Source of the DNA: Sphagnum magellanicum
Taxonomy: Eukaryota; Streptophyta; Sphagnopsida; Sphagnales; Sphagnaceae
Direction: 5' to 3'
Assembly: GCA_021904315.1 (NCBI GenBank)
Contig: CM038908.1
Span: 19,984,501 to 20,048,500 of the forward strand
DNA: 64,000 nucleotides
Part shown: positions 13,401-25,663 of the stretch, in pieces
How the letters are laid out: every line of letters starts with the position of its first letter
How positions within the stretch are numbered: the stretch's first letter is position 1
Position numbers and translations under genes: made by a program
The notes under the pieces: model-generated
The model's database searches: none
Told to the model about the DNA's origin: nothing
What the model saw: the letters and a program-made list of their open reading frames with translations, nothing else

Positions 13401-14330
13401 ACATTAACATTGTGAAATTTTTATTATAATAGGATAACTATTGGAATCAAAATATGATAAATCAAAATTTTAAAATGATGAATTTCACACAAGGAAATTT
13501 CTCCAGATCAACCCAGGTGTTTTCAACTTGTTTCCAAATCAATCATTTTCACAACTATCATTTTAGCTATCCTTTGTGACATCATGGTAATAACAACTTA
13601 TAGTTATGTTTCCACCCATAAAATGGTTTTAAGTTGTAGATGTGACTATGATTTGTGAGCACTATTGGTTTGAACAAAAATGAAAATGGGTCCAATATTG
13701 CTAATAGGAGCCACACCTACCCCCTTAAACCTATGTCTTTTCATTGTTTTTTAAAGATGTAATTGGATTTTTTCAATTTAAATTTTTTTAATAATCTTCA
13801 AAGTTTTGCTAGTATTATTATGTTAAGTTTTTTTTTAAATTTTCAAAACTATGGCATTGTAAAAAAATTCAATTTGTGTTTTTGTGTTTTTACTATTTAA
13901 ATATTAGTTAAAAACACTACTTACATAACGTAAAAAGTGTTTTGTGTACCTTTGATTCATTAGATTGATTCTAAATTTTTTGGATATGTATACCAATATA
14001 TTGAAAATAACATTGCTAAAAAAAATATCCATTTATAATTTTTTAACAATTCAAAATACACCAAATTAAATATTAGTGGTTATGATTGCTAATGGTGCAT
14101 GTTAATGTGATTGCACCCAAATGAAAAGTGTTTTCATCTCATCCATAATTCATGGTGTCAAACAATAGATGAAAGTTTGATTGTTTTTGCAATTAATAAT
14201 GTGGTTTATAAGTAATTAGAGAACATGTGACATCTCGTTCAACTTGAATTATGACTTATATCATCATTCCAAATGTACATGTGTTAATGGCTAATTATTG
14301 TATATGTCATATTAGTTTAAACAACCTAAA
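10401..14330. other. AT-rich intergenic DNA
   Basis: No gene is recognised. ORFs of 60-106 codons at 11,331, 11,751 and on both strands at 12,847-13,171 have no family motifs. The 12,880-13,250 stretch is richer in G on the plus strand and contains degenerate GGGmAACA-type repeats. Confidence 0.4.
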
Positions 14331-15240
14331 TAACTTATGTAACTTTCAAATACCTTAAATAATATAAATACCCCATAAGTAGGTCCCTAGGAACCTAAAT
14401 AGCCCATGAAACCCTTAATTACCTTAATTAGCCCTTAAGGAGCTTAGGTAGCCCCTACATAAGCCCCTAAATACCCTAAATAGTTTAAACAACCCTTAGA
14501 GAGCCCTTTAATAATTCAGATAACTCCTAGGTAAGCCTTTAAATACCCTAGTTAATCCACATGTGACAAATAAGTAACCCTTAGATACCCTACATAACCT
14601 AGGAAACCTTTAAATAACCTTTAAATAATTTAGGTAACCCTTAAGTACTTTAATTCAATAACCTAGGAAGACCTTTGGTAGCATTGAAGTAACTTATAGT
14701 TGGCATGTAAATAGCTTAGGCAATGTTTAGGTAAGCCCTTAATTACATTAAATAGCCTTTAACTAACCCTTAAATAACCTAGGTAGACTCAACAAATCTT
14801 AAGCAGTTGCTAGGTAACATAAATAGCCCCTAAGTACTCTAAGTGGCCTAGGCAACCCTAGGTGGCCCCCAAATAGCTTAAGCAACCCTTAAGAAAGCCC
14901 TTAAGCAAAACATAGGTAGTCAACTACTTAAGCAACCTAATGATAGCCCCTAAGATGCCTAACAACCTCTAGGCAACCTTAGTGTAACCTAAGTAACCAA
15001 GGCAACCCCTAAGCAACCCCTCGATACCCTAAGTAATGTAGGGAGCCTAAACAAAACCTAGATCAACCCATAAGTACCCTAATTAGTGTAAGCAACCCCT
15101 AAGTAAGCTTTTAGATAGCCTAGGTAGCCTACACAACCCCTAGGTACCTTATAAGTAGCTTATGCAACTTTTAAATAACCCTTAAATAGCCCCTAAATAA
15201 CCTAGCAAATCCCTAAGTAACCTACATAGTTATGGTAGGT
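14331..15240 (+). repeat. Degenerate telomere-like CCTAA-type repeat field
   Basis: About 900 bp consist almost entirely of 9- to 12-base units of the form A(A/G)CCC(C/T)TAA(A/G)T, for example CCCTTAAATAACC, CCCCTAAGTAACC and CCCTAAATAGTTT. The strand is strongly C-rich and G-poor. The unit resembles the plant telomere repeat CCCTAAA but with variable spacing and many substitutions. A weaker continuation lies at about 15,400-15,545. No ORF is present. It could be an ancient interstitial telomeric tract or an unrelated microsatellite-derived repeat. Confidence 0.75.
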
Positions 15241-15545
15241 TGAGTAGGTCATTTAGTTAGGTTAAAAAATTTTATTAAAATGTGGGTCAATTTCATGTTA
15301 CATATTAAAAAGGTGATGCAATGGTAAGCATCTTCTTCATTAATGTGAAAGTGACGAAACCAAATCAAGTTTTCTATTGCAACCTATTTTATCTCAATTT
15401 AAGGTATGTAGTTTAAGTGTCTAATTTAGGTTTAAATGTCTAGCCTAAGCCATTAAAGCTCCTTTAACCCATGTCTTTAGCCTAAGCAACCTAAGTTAAG
15501 TAAGCTAGCTTGCTAAGTGGCCAAGCATACCTAATTAAGCTAAGC

Positions 15546-18520
15546 CATATGGTGCCATTTGTTCAACTTGGAGCTTGCCACATGTGTCAACATTTCAATG
15601 GTACAAAAGTTTAGGCATTTTCAAATTTTCACATTTTAATCATAAAACTAGTTGCAAATGATTGCGCCACATAGACATATGTCATTGCACATTTTAATCA
15701 TAAAAACAAATCATAAGTAATTGTGCCACATGAGTTGGATGTCAATTGAATGAAAAGTGGGTGTAAATCGCACATCAACGCAATTGATATTTCAACTTGG
15801 TGCCACATAATATGTTTTACAACTAAAGTTTTATATGACTTGCTCAAGACAACTAGAAAACTTTGCAATCACATGTTATTTATAACTAACAAATAGTTGA
15901 AAAAGTAGTTGTTATACAAATTCCTTGTTATACTTGTGGATGTGCATTTTGTGTATTGGACATGCAATAAACAATGTGGTTATTTGGAACATCTCCTGAA
16001 GTTCTTCTCCAATGTGATGCAACTTTGGTTTGAATTGATGCTTCAATTTCTATGTCATTTCAATTTCATTGGTGTATTTTTACATGACATCGAGTTATTT
16101 CTCCAATCAACTTTCACAATTAATAAAAGGGTTTGATGTTGAAATTCAAGTTATCATGCAAAAATTGTATGTCTATTTATGATCCAATTGTTATATGTGT
16201 AGTTGTTCCTCTAGTATTAACTCATATGATTACTATAGCCTAGGATCAATTTCCACATTGAAAAAACGAATAATTTTTTTTCCAAAAAATGAATTTGTTT
16301 TATAATTATGGAATTATATATTTTCCATTGTCTACTATAATATTGTGATATGAGTACGGAAATTATTAAGAGTGTAGCCAATGATAATTATGATGATTTT
16401 CAACATGTTAACTTCATATTTTCTCAAATTTTCATTTCACTATTTTGAGGATTATTCAATGACAAAACTAACCTTAGGGTAAGGTATTCAAAGGTGCTAC
16501 ACATTTACCAATTCTTTGTCATTTCTACAACCCAATCTCAAGATTGGATATTTAGATTTACATCCCATTGTCCAAAAGCTCCAAATGTTTGCACAATGAT
16601 CAAAGACAACCAACTATAACACAAACACATAGACTTGTAGTCATGTAGTGACATTTAAAAAAAAATTAAATGGCCATAGTTTTTTTAATTTGTACAATTC
16701 ACACAAACCAAATATTGCTTCCTATGTGCATGAATTATGATCTACCTAGTGTAGGATAAGTTTTTTCAACCTCATACTTTGCCCCCAAGGGAATCAAAAA
16801 GGATAATTTTTTTTCTTTTGAATCATCAATTATCCATTCTCACAATTTTGAAATAATATTTCCCAATGTTATCATTTGTTAACCAATGCTACTTCTTTAT
16901 GGTAATGGACAACATAGATGTACATTTCCCATCCTCTTCTTTCCTCATTTTTTTTTTTTTGGTGGATATTCATTATGATTGCATGGTTTGTAAGTGTAAT
17001 TGACTAGGTATCTTGAGTCTTGTAAGTTGTCATTTGGTGCCCAAAGTACATAATCTTCTTGAGATGATAAAATAATGTCTTCTTGAGATGATAAAATAAT
17101 GTCTTCTTGGTCATGAACTCATTTATCTCTTAACCTCTCATAGTTGTCAATCCTCTTGACAAATATTGAGATTTATTAAAAGGAGGTCTTAAAACACAAT
17201 AAAGAACCTTCAAATTCACTACATGGTTACTAGTCTCTTGGATTAATCTTAGGGAAAGGATCGAATTTTGCATAAAATCATATTTATTTTTAGATATATA
17301 TTAATCCACTTGGTGCAACCTTGATGTAAACAATAAATCTCTTGACCCCTCATATTTGTCAATCCCTTTTTTTCTTTAGGTCCCTTGTCTTGCATTTATT
17401 GCATTCCCATGGGTGACAAATGTCAATAATGACAAATGGCAATAGTAATAATTGCCATCAATTATTTTTCTAGTTTCATGGTTGATCAAGTACAAACTAT
17501 ATGACTTTTTGAGATTGTAGGATATTTTTCTCCAACATGACCTTGATTGAATTATTCAACTTGCTTCATATCATAATGTTTTACCTATATTTAACATTTC
17601 TAGCCATCATGGCTCACATTGTCAGTTTGATGAAGGGAAATTTTCTCATGTAAAAAATGCAACAAATGGTGTTGTTCACATATTAAAATCATTTTTTCAC
17701 TTTAGAAAAGGTATAGAATACGAGATTATGCACATGAATTTTGATTACAAAATGTCAATCAACTCACAAACCCAACTTAGGTCCTTCCCTTTTCTTACTT
17801 CCTTCAACACAGTATTGTATATTCATTTCTAGAAAATGAGTTGTGCATGTACCCCCAAGAGAAAAGGGAAAGGAATAATTGATTTCAAGATTACTATCAA
17901 TGTCATTTCCTTTGTAAGATTTTATTCAAAATTTGGAATAAAAATTATAATTTGACAATAAATTACTTTGCAGGGATCACTTTCTTTTGTGGTAGAACGA
18001 TAAATTAAATTAATAAAAATATAAGATCCCACATATTGGTGATTGAGTAAATTATAATTTAGTTATTTTTACCCAAAAAAATAATAATTCTCAAAAGTCA
18101 ATATCTAATTAATACAAGGTATGCATGAATAATGGATATTTAGAAAATCAGAAGAAAAAAAATGTATATGCAAAATATTTATAACAAATATTATTTTAAT
18201 AGGTTCATTTAGTAAGATAGAGAATATGTAATTTATGTTGAGAGTTTAGAATAAAGATAGCATTAAGGAGGTGGTATTTACCTGGTCAACATAAAAAGTA
18301 AAAGTTCATTTACACTTACATGGCCCCATGTAAATGTCTTTGCCCAAGGTAATTGTAAAGGGAATAAGTTTTGAAAAAACAAAAAAACTTCCACCTTTCA
18401 TTGTTTTTACCTTATGATTTATTAGCAACCCATATGTATTTCATCCAAAGGAAAGGGGGAGTGAGGGGTTGTGGACTTGAATAGCTTTTGGGGTTTAAAG
18501 GTTTTTTTCCTCATGGTGCC
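15546..18520. other. AT-rich intergenic DNA with one short tandem repeat
   Basis: No gene is recognised. The only clear structure is a 24-bp unit (TCTTCTTGAGATGATAAAAT plus AATG) repeated exactly at 17,054-17,077 and 17,078-17,101 and starting a third time at 17,102-17,108. ORFs are short and without motifs. Confidence 0.5.
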
Positions 18521-18900
18521 CCCAATAAAGTTCCCAATGGTGTTGTCAATGGTGTTCCCAATTTGTTCTTCATCCATATGCTCCTTAATTTTATCCCATA
18601 TGCTTTGCAAAAAGTTCCTTATGTTGTTCCCATTATTCTCATATGTGTCCCCCCCCCCTCCGACACTTGTGTTCCTTAATCTTATTCCTACATTTTGCAA
18701 AATGTGCCCTATGGTGTTCCCACAATTCCCTTGTGTCCTTTACACATGTTCCTTAGGGCCACTTAGATGAGGGTCCAAGGTCCAGGGTCCAATGAAATAG
18801 AGCAATTCTATTGGACGAGAGCCCTAAATTGGACCTGTGTGCCTTAATAAGGTCTCATATGTTTTGTCAAATGTTCTCCCCTGTTGTTCCCCATAGCCCC
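18521..18900 (+). repeat. Degenerate tandem repeat rich in GTTCCC
   Basis: Imperfect copies of a unit of roughly 85-100 bp (CTTAAT-TTAT-CCyATATG or CATTTTGCAAAA-TGT-CC, then ATGTTGTTCCC or ATGGTGTTCCC) occur at about 18,585-18,655, 18,670-18,740 and, more weakly, 18,835-18,900. A run of nine or more C residues follows the first copy. A plus-strand ORF crosses the region (18,471-18,770) but reflects the repeat, not a recognised protein. Confidence 0.5.
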
Positions 18901-19128
18901 ATTTACCTACTATCTCATATTCCTTCCATAGAATCTGATGCTTTTAGCCTATATAGGTGGGCCAAAGGGAAGGCAATATATTAAATTCCTATCTTGGTCG
19001 TTTCCATTTTGAACTTCTTTTTTTACACCGAGGGGTCAATCAACAAGGCCCATCATTAAAAAAAGGTTTTGAACTTTTGGATGCACCCATAACTCATTAA
19101 TAAATATTGCAACTAACTAGGTGAATAA

Positions 19129-19500
19129 GTGTGAACCAGCACCCACCAGCACATCATCCACTGGATGCCTGTTATTACTCAGTTGTGGATGAACCTCAAC
19201 TGAGTTAGTATTTGGTTTCACCTTGGTAACCAATTCTGTAAGAAATAGGTCTCACATATAGGTGGATAGGTAAGAAAATAGGTAACTAATAGGTAAGTAG
19301 ATGGTTTATACATAGGTAAGGGCTGTTTTTACTACCTACCTACTAACAACCTGCTTGTGGGTTGATAGTAGGTAGGTAGTTAAACGAAGCAACTGAACTA
19401 ACCACCATGGTTAGCTAGGGAACTGGAACCCAACAGAGAATTGTGTCCTGGCCACTTACCATCCATCCTTCACGGTGCACTGGTGAGTGCTGGTTCACTG
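19129..19500 (+). mobile_element. MITE family R1, copy 1 (372 bp)
   Basis: The ends are inverted: GTGAACCAGCACCCACCAGC at the left and GAGTGCTGGTTCACTG at the right. The centre is a palindrome: ACTACCTACCTACTAACAAC at 19,331-19,350 pairs with 19,361-19,380 with one mismatch. The same arrangement recurs at 44,794-45,396 and 46,345-46,706 in the opposite orientation. Shared inner blocks include GTTGAGGTTCATCC (inverted here), ACCTATGTATAAACC and TGGTTAGCT. There is no coding sequence, so this is a non-autonomous class II element. No target-site duplication was resolved. Confidence 0.85.
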
Positions 19501-21740
19501 TGGCCCTGTAGTAGTCTAATTGTCATCAATAAACTACATTAACTTTGAAAGTCAGGGTTGCCCTAGGCGGTCAGGGATTGAAAGATTTGACCCAACAACA
19601 CTTGCCCCTAACAAAAACAAAAGAAAGAGATGTCTTCAAGTGAAAGGAGATAATATGACCTAATTCACACTCAGTAAATACATGTCCATTTTTTGACAAA
19701 ACTTCTTTCAAGTACCTTTCCTAAAGATTGAAGGATTCATTGGATTATTGTCTCTAGGGTTTGAAGGACAATGGGGATTTTTTTTGCTATGTGATGAAAT
19801 GATGAGACCTATGAGCCTTCATCAAGATCCAAAAGACAATAAGGCTTCAATTTTAAGACCTCAGACAAGTTATGAGGTCATATAATAAATTTGACCACCA
19901 AGCGACAAAAGATTCAGAGATTCATCATAGGTTTAGTTTATCATTTTGTTTTTGTTTTTTTTTTTTTTTTGGTGGGTAATGGGTCCTCAGACCCAACACA
20001 CCCTCTCCCACACCTTCCCAGGATCAAGCTCCCAAAAGTTTGAAGTGGGAGAAATTGTCATGCATTTTTGTTCAATATCAAATAGCTCTGTTTTGTTTCT
20101 TTTGAGGAAGTGCCCACATTCTTTACAAGAGTCACTCCTGACCTCCAAGTGATGATAGTTTTAAAATGTTTGTTAAAGAAGCTGGTTATCCTTTGCTCAA
20201 GAGTGCAGGAAAGTGGCAAAATTTAGTGTGTTGCAAATCAAGTGTAGTGAAGATTAGAGGGAAATAAAGACATTTATTAATAACCAAATATTTTAAGTAG
20301 ATTTAAGATTCCTATATAGTTTGAAAAGGTGTTTATCCTAACTCCATGACCATGTGAGTGAGAAGCAAGCTAGCTATCATGTAAAACATTTTACTTAAAT
20401 ATCTCATTCAATAAAAATGCACAAATCCATAGCAAAGGACATATTTTCAAATGCAACAATTTCATTAGGCTTACAAAGATAATTGAAACAAAGAAGTTGT
20501 AAACAACATCAAAGTTAATAAAATAGTCTGTCGAATTGTAAGCTCATAACCTCCAATCATAAAGCCAGCAATTGGGCTACTCTACACAATATGTTTGCAC
20601 AAAATTTAGTTACACAAGGACATCATAGTAGTCTACTACTCCAATCCAAGCATCAAATTAGTGGCAACATATGAAAAAAATTCTAATGTTAAAAACTTCT
20701 AACTATACATGCCAACCACAAGTAAGTAAGGTTCTAAAGTTGTTCAAAGCTTGCTATTTAGAAATGCTAGAGATGAGAAACAACCTTCATCATCTACAGT
20801 TCGTAGAACATGAACTATGGCCATCTCTGCAAGCTTAAGGTTTAGTGAAGAAATGGGTCTAAATATGAGATGCACAAATTGTCCTTGAAATGTGAGTCAA
20901 AGGATTGAAATTAAATAGTGGTTCCATGGCAAGGTTAGAATTGTTTTTCATACACAACTTGAACATGCCTTATTGAATATCAAGTTGCCAACAATCAAGC
21001 AAAGGTGGAACTACAAATCTTGACTCATCACACCTCAACATATTTGGTTCACAATACCAAGCTTTCAATATTTCCAAGTCTTTGGCAAGCTTGCCCTCAC
21101 AGTCAAGCTATAACCAATATTGTGCATATACAATGCCCATGGCATCAAGCAAGGCACACTAAGAGAAACAAATATCCAACTCCTTAATCAACTAAATAGT
21201 TGCACCTATGGATTAACATAGGTAAACAAAAAAGACTTGCCCATCAATATGAAGCCTTAAAACTCAACATAGAAAACATTCAATACATTTAAATCAAACT
21301 ATAAATAATTTAGGAAACTTATTGCAACATTTTGATTACATTTATGAAATTATAAGTTCAAAAGATGAATCGTAAATCAAAACTTGGTTGTTGTGCATGG
21401 CCCAAAATTACTTCTCACCATTCACAATGAAAGCAAGTTGCTCATTCAAATTATTCAAGTTTGCCATGCACTGCATGTGAATGTGATCATGGCTATAATC
21501 TAACAAACTTTTAGATGCCCAAAATTCATAATTCCAAACTCATGAACTTCATACATTGTATAAAGGAGTAAAATTGTCCCCAACATCTGATCTTTATTGT
21601 AGCCATTAAATCATATATGAAAACATTTCATTGTTGTGCAAATTGCACAAGAAAGTCAATATTATTTAGCAAAGGAAAAATACAACATATTTTTAATATT
21701 CAATATAGTTCAAAAGACAAATCAAATTAGCCTACAAATG
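19501..21740. other. AT-rich intergenic DNA
   Basis: No gene, RNA or repeat structure is recognised apart from homopolymer tracts such as the T-run at about 19,955-19,972. Short ORFs lack any motif. Confidence 0.4.
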
Positions 21741-21749
21741 CAACCAAGA

Positions 21750-22105
21750 TCCAAAAAACCCTAAACCACAATTAGGTATGAAATAAACCAGTTACCACAT
21801 CTTAAACCCTAAGAAACCAAAATGAAGATTGAAATGAATTGAAACCACCACTAAAACAAATGTAATCATGATCAAATTGAAATAAATTGAAACCATGACA
21901 ATCCAAAAAACCTTAAACCAAAACAAATATAAATAAACCAACTACCACATCTAAACTATTAAAAACCAAAAATAGGTTTTAAATGAATGAAACCACCTTT
22001 AAAACAATTGCAACCATAATCAAATTTGAATTAAATTGCAACCACCAAAATCCAAAAAATCGTAAACCAAAAATAACTTTAAAATAAATTGATTACCACT
22101 TTATT
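21750..22105 (+). repeat. Tandem repeat, ~150-bp unit, about 2.3 copies
   Basis: Units begin with ATCCAAAAAACCCTAAACCA at about 21,751, ATCCAAAAAACCTTAAACCA at about 21,901 and ATCCAAAAAATCGTAAACCA at about 22,051. Between them the order of blocks is kept: TAAACCArtTACCACATCT, AAACCAAAA, GAAACCACC and AATCATGATCAAATTGAA. The period is about 150 bp. The copies are diverged and non-coding. Confidence 0.75.
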
Positions 22106-22329
22106 ACCGATGTGTGCAACTAAGATGTCCAACAATTTCACCTAAATATTTTATGACCTTCTTTAACACACAAAACTAACAATTTCAACTAGGTATTTTA
22201 ATGATTTTTTATAACACACAAAATTACAAATTTGAACAAACAATTTAAAAAGTCATACCCATTCCATTCCTTTGCCCCCCTTGTTTATTCACTTTAATTT
22301 TAATTTAAGGTTGAAGGGTGAAAATATTT

Positions 22330-23280
22330 TAATGACGCACCCCTAAGCTCCTTGATGGACTCAACTGTGAGTCTAAAGGTGAAGATAACAGAAGAAGAAA
22401 GAATTGGGGCATGCTCCTTAGCTCGCGGCACTTTGGGGGTAAAAGGTTGTCTAAAGCTCCGGAACGGGACTAGGAAGATTGACAAGCATATTAATTATTC
22501 ACACGGACCTGCTCAAACCAAACAACGAATTGGTTAGTGCATAGTTGGAGCACTCTTGGTGCATGAATAAGTTACGAGCAAACACGGACTCACAAGACTC
22601 ACCACGGCCCGGACATTGAGGGAAGCCACCACCTTCCCCCTTATAGTATACTTTGTGCTTGGCCATAGGACCAGCACCCAAATGTCATTTTGTCCCATGA
22701 CTTCCAAATGGGAGTCCTGAAATTCCCTAAATTGGGACTCCTACCACTTTGGGGCCCCATAATTTTGTGTGCAGACCTCCAATTGAGGTGAAGTCTAAAG
22801 CAAAATTGTATCCCTCATTGAAAGCTTTCCAACCGTATGTGGCACACCACCTACACACAAGGAAATTGGGGCGATTCCTGACTTTTAGTGGTCGGGAGTC
22901 AAATTGACAATTTGACTTCTGACCACTCTTTTGGCCATAACTTGTGTTTTAAGTGTCCAAATAAGTCATGCGAGCCCATTTTAAACATCTATTTTTCAAG
23001 AGTTTTCCAATGATATAAGGAACTTCTCAATCCAATGAGTTTTGGCCCTTGCAATTGCCTTCTAAAAATTCAGGGATCCGTTGGGACTCAAACTCCCAAA
23101 GTGGAAGTTCATTTGGGAGTGTGGGGGTTCATTCTCTCACACTTTTTTGCACTCCCAGGAGCATGAAATGTGTCTCTCAGGCTCACTCTTGGCCCGCACC
23201 TTTACAAGCCCTTGCCTTGGTCGAGAACCTAGGACTAGGGTTATGACATTTAAGGTGTACCACATAGGATGAAAAGGGCC
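22330..23280. other. GC-richer island, possible LTR remnant
   Basis: Base composition is clearly less AT-rich than the flanks, and several overlapping ORFs of 60-65 codons appear on both strands without motifs. The stretch GGCCATAACTTGTGTTTTAA, followed by a block ending TTTTCCAATGATAT, resembles the untranslated parts of plant Ty3/gypsy LTRs in style, but I see no primer-binding site, polypurine tract or paired LTR. It is read as foreign or retroelement-derived DNA with low certainty. Confidence 0.3.
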
Positions 23281-25125
23281 TAGTCCTCTCCATAATCCTT
23301 TTTTACCTTATATTTGATCCCCATAAAAAATAATGAATCAAAAGTTATCAAAAATTTTAGAAGGACTATATTTTAAACCATTACAATTTTAGATTATATC
23401 ATAATCATCCATAAATGTGTATTTACATGGTAATAAAAACTAGGTAAAAAATATTTAAAAAGGGTGATGTTGTGACAAGATTTTGGTACACCTTAAAAAA
23501 CTTGAACCCTTAAGGCCAACCTCCTTGAAGTTTAAGTAATGAATTATGAAATAGCTGAACCACCCTTAGGAATTACCATTACTCATGAAGAATGTTCTAT
23601 TTTTAAGGCAATTGCCACTAGTTATGAGGACCATTGGTCATAAGGAATATTTTGAAACCCCTAAATTATTCAACTTTTGATCTTAATTACCATCAATTAA
23701 TGATCTAAATTTTTTTTAAATATTTTATACCATGGGGCAATTGCCATTAGTTACAAGGAGGTCAATGGCTAGCCACACATGACACCATCAAAAACATAAT
23801 GTATGCCTTCATTTGAAAAAGTGGGCACGTTATATGGAAAGAACGATGGTACGCTTTTATGTTAAAAATTTAATTACAAGCTAATTTATACATGACTTGT
23901 GATGGCCGAGTTTTTATTGTCAATGTAATGATTATTAACCCAGCACATGAGATGATGGTTATGAATGTCATTAATTGACCAGCAAGTGTAATTGTGAAAC
24001 TTAATGCCATTGTTAAAATCCGCAAGTATAGAAGGTTTTATGAAGGGCACCACTTTATTTGCCATGGAGGTGCATTGTGCACTCAAATGTGATATAGACC
24101 ATTTCATTAGGGAGTGTGTTTGTCTTTTCCACAATAGATGATCAGGAGGTCATTAATCCTGGTTTTTTTTCATTTAGTTTTTCAAGTGGCATGTTAAATT
24201 ATTGCTTTTCAATGTACTTTAACCTTTGCTATAAAGATGAAGATTGCATTGGTGGAAGATGTTTGTTCTAGACCTCATATTACTATTAGTCCTCACAATC
24301 TGCATGTGGGTGACATTAGACCTTAGAAAGGCGTTGAGTGAGATAGCTTCCTACCACGAGAGGGACTAGCTCTTTCCCTTCTTTGGGTCCTACGGGCTAC
24401 ACGTCTTTTGGCATTTCTTTGGCCTTCCCTTTTGTTTTCCATGTGATGGTTCCGACCATTGGTTTTTATTAGTTTTTTTTTTTTCCCTTTATTTGTTACA
24501 AGGATGATTGGTTACAAGGAATAAAGTTTTCAAGCCCTTGCTCTACTTGACTCATGGTAATAGAAGTATTTTTATCACCATGGGTCAGGCACCTAAGGTT
24601 TTCTAGAATATTCTATATCATAGGTAATGGCCCCTACCCCCTCCCCCCAAAAGACTTGAAACCCAAATTCCAAGACTGTAGGTGACCTCAGTTGGACCAA
24701 GGCTTTTAATGAGTCAACAAAGTTTAATTTTCTGTCTCAAAGCTCTTTCCAAAAGCAGTCATAAGCATGGACTCCAGTCTAAAGGCAAGTTGATGGAGAC
24801 AAAGCCAAGACATATGGAAAGCCCATAAACTCTAAATCTATGAGACCCCGACTCCCAAAGTAGGAAGTCTGCTGAATGCCATTGAACTGGTTCCCTAAAG
24901 GCCCCAGAAAAAACTAGATGTATGCCTATGGTAGTGCATATTCTGAAATCCTTCGAACTTTTGTTGCATTGACTAAGCTTTAACCAGTGTTAAGGTTTTA
25001 TTCTCCCTTCTAATTGACTAATTCTTGCCTTGAATCAGCTGTTCAGCATCAGTGCCAATTCCATACACATAATCAGCAGACCTTGCTGATTCTGCTTGTA
25101 GACCTAACAGCTGTTATGACTATGT
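23281..25125. other. AT-rich intergenic DNA
   Basis: No gene is recognised. A minus-strand ORF at 23,886-24,134 has no family motif. Pyrimidine-rich patches occur at 24,330-24,490. Confidence 0.35.
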
Positions 25126-25131
25126 ATGTAT

Positions 25132-25245
25132 GGGAGAAGGGTAGGGCTAGAGGCCCTTCCTTGTTTTGAGGTGCCTAGGCACAAGGGTGGTAGCCTGAGA
25201 AACAGGCACTGAAAAGCAAGGAAGGAATGAGGGCTTCACCCTTCT
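25132..25245. repeat. Stem-loop with ~31-bp imperfect arms
   Basis: The left arm GGAGAAGGGT ... CCCTTCCTTG (25,132-25,162) pairs with the right arm CAAGGAAGG ... ACCCTTCTCC. The outer 10 bp and inner 9-10 bp are perfect and a bulged middle lies between. The loop contains the palindrome GTGCCTAGGCAC. A TATAAAA-like string follows directly. The shape could be a small MITE or a hairpin transcript; pairing in the middle is too poor to call a microRNA precursor. Confidence 0.65.
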
Positions 25246-25663
25246 CCAGTATAAAAAGTTGCCCTAATTTTCAGAGAGCATGAGCTTTCACCATGGAAGA
25301 TTTCTTCCATTTTGGAATATCCTTGCTGAGTTCTTTTGCCTCTAAATACACTACAAAAATTGGGTCAGGGTTTTACAGAGCAAGCAAGGTTTTGCTGATT
25401 TGAACTCCTAGTTCACCCATGGCCTCCCCTGTCAGGTTTGGTGGCATGCTTGCCCATGGCCTCCCCACTTTGGGTTAGCCATGGGCTCACAACGAGTTGG
25501 AATTGGCCAAACCCTGCCCACTCTATAGTATGTTAGGATATTTCTATGTTTGCAAGCAACTAGAAATTTTCAAATTCAAAGACTATAGAGCACCAGAATT
25601 ATTATTAGGATATCCTTTTGCTTTCATACAATCAGGGTTTTCTTTTTCAACTTTGTGAGGTAG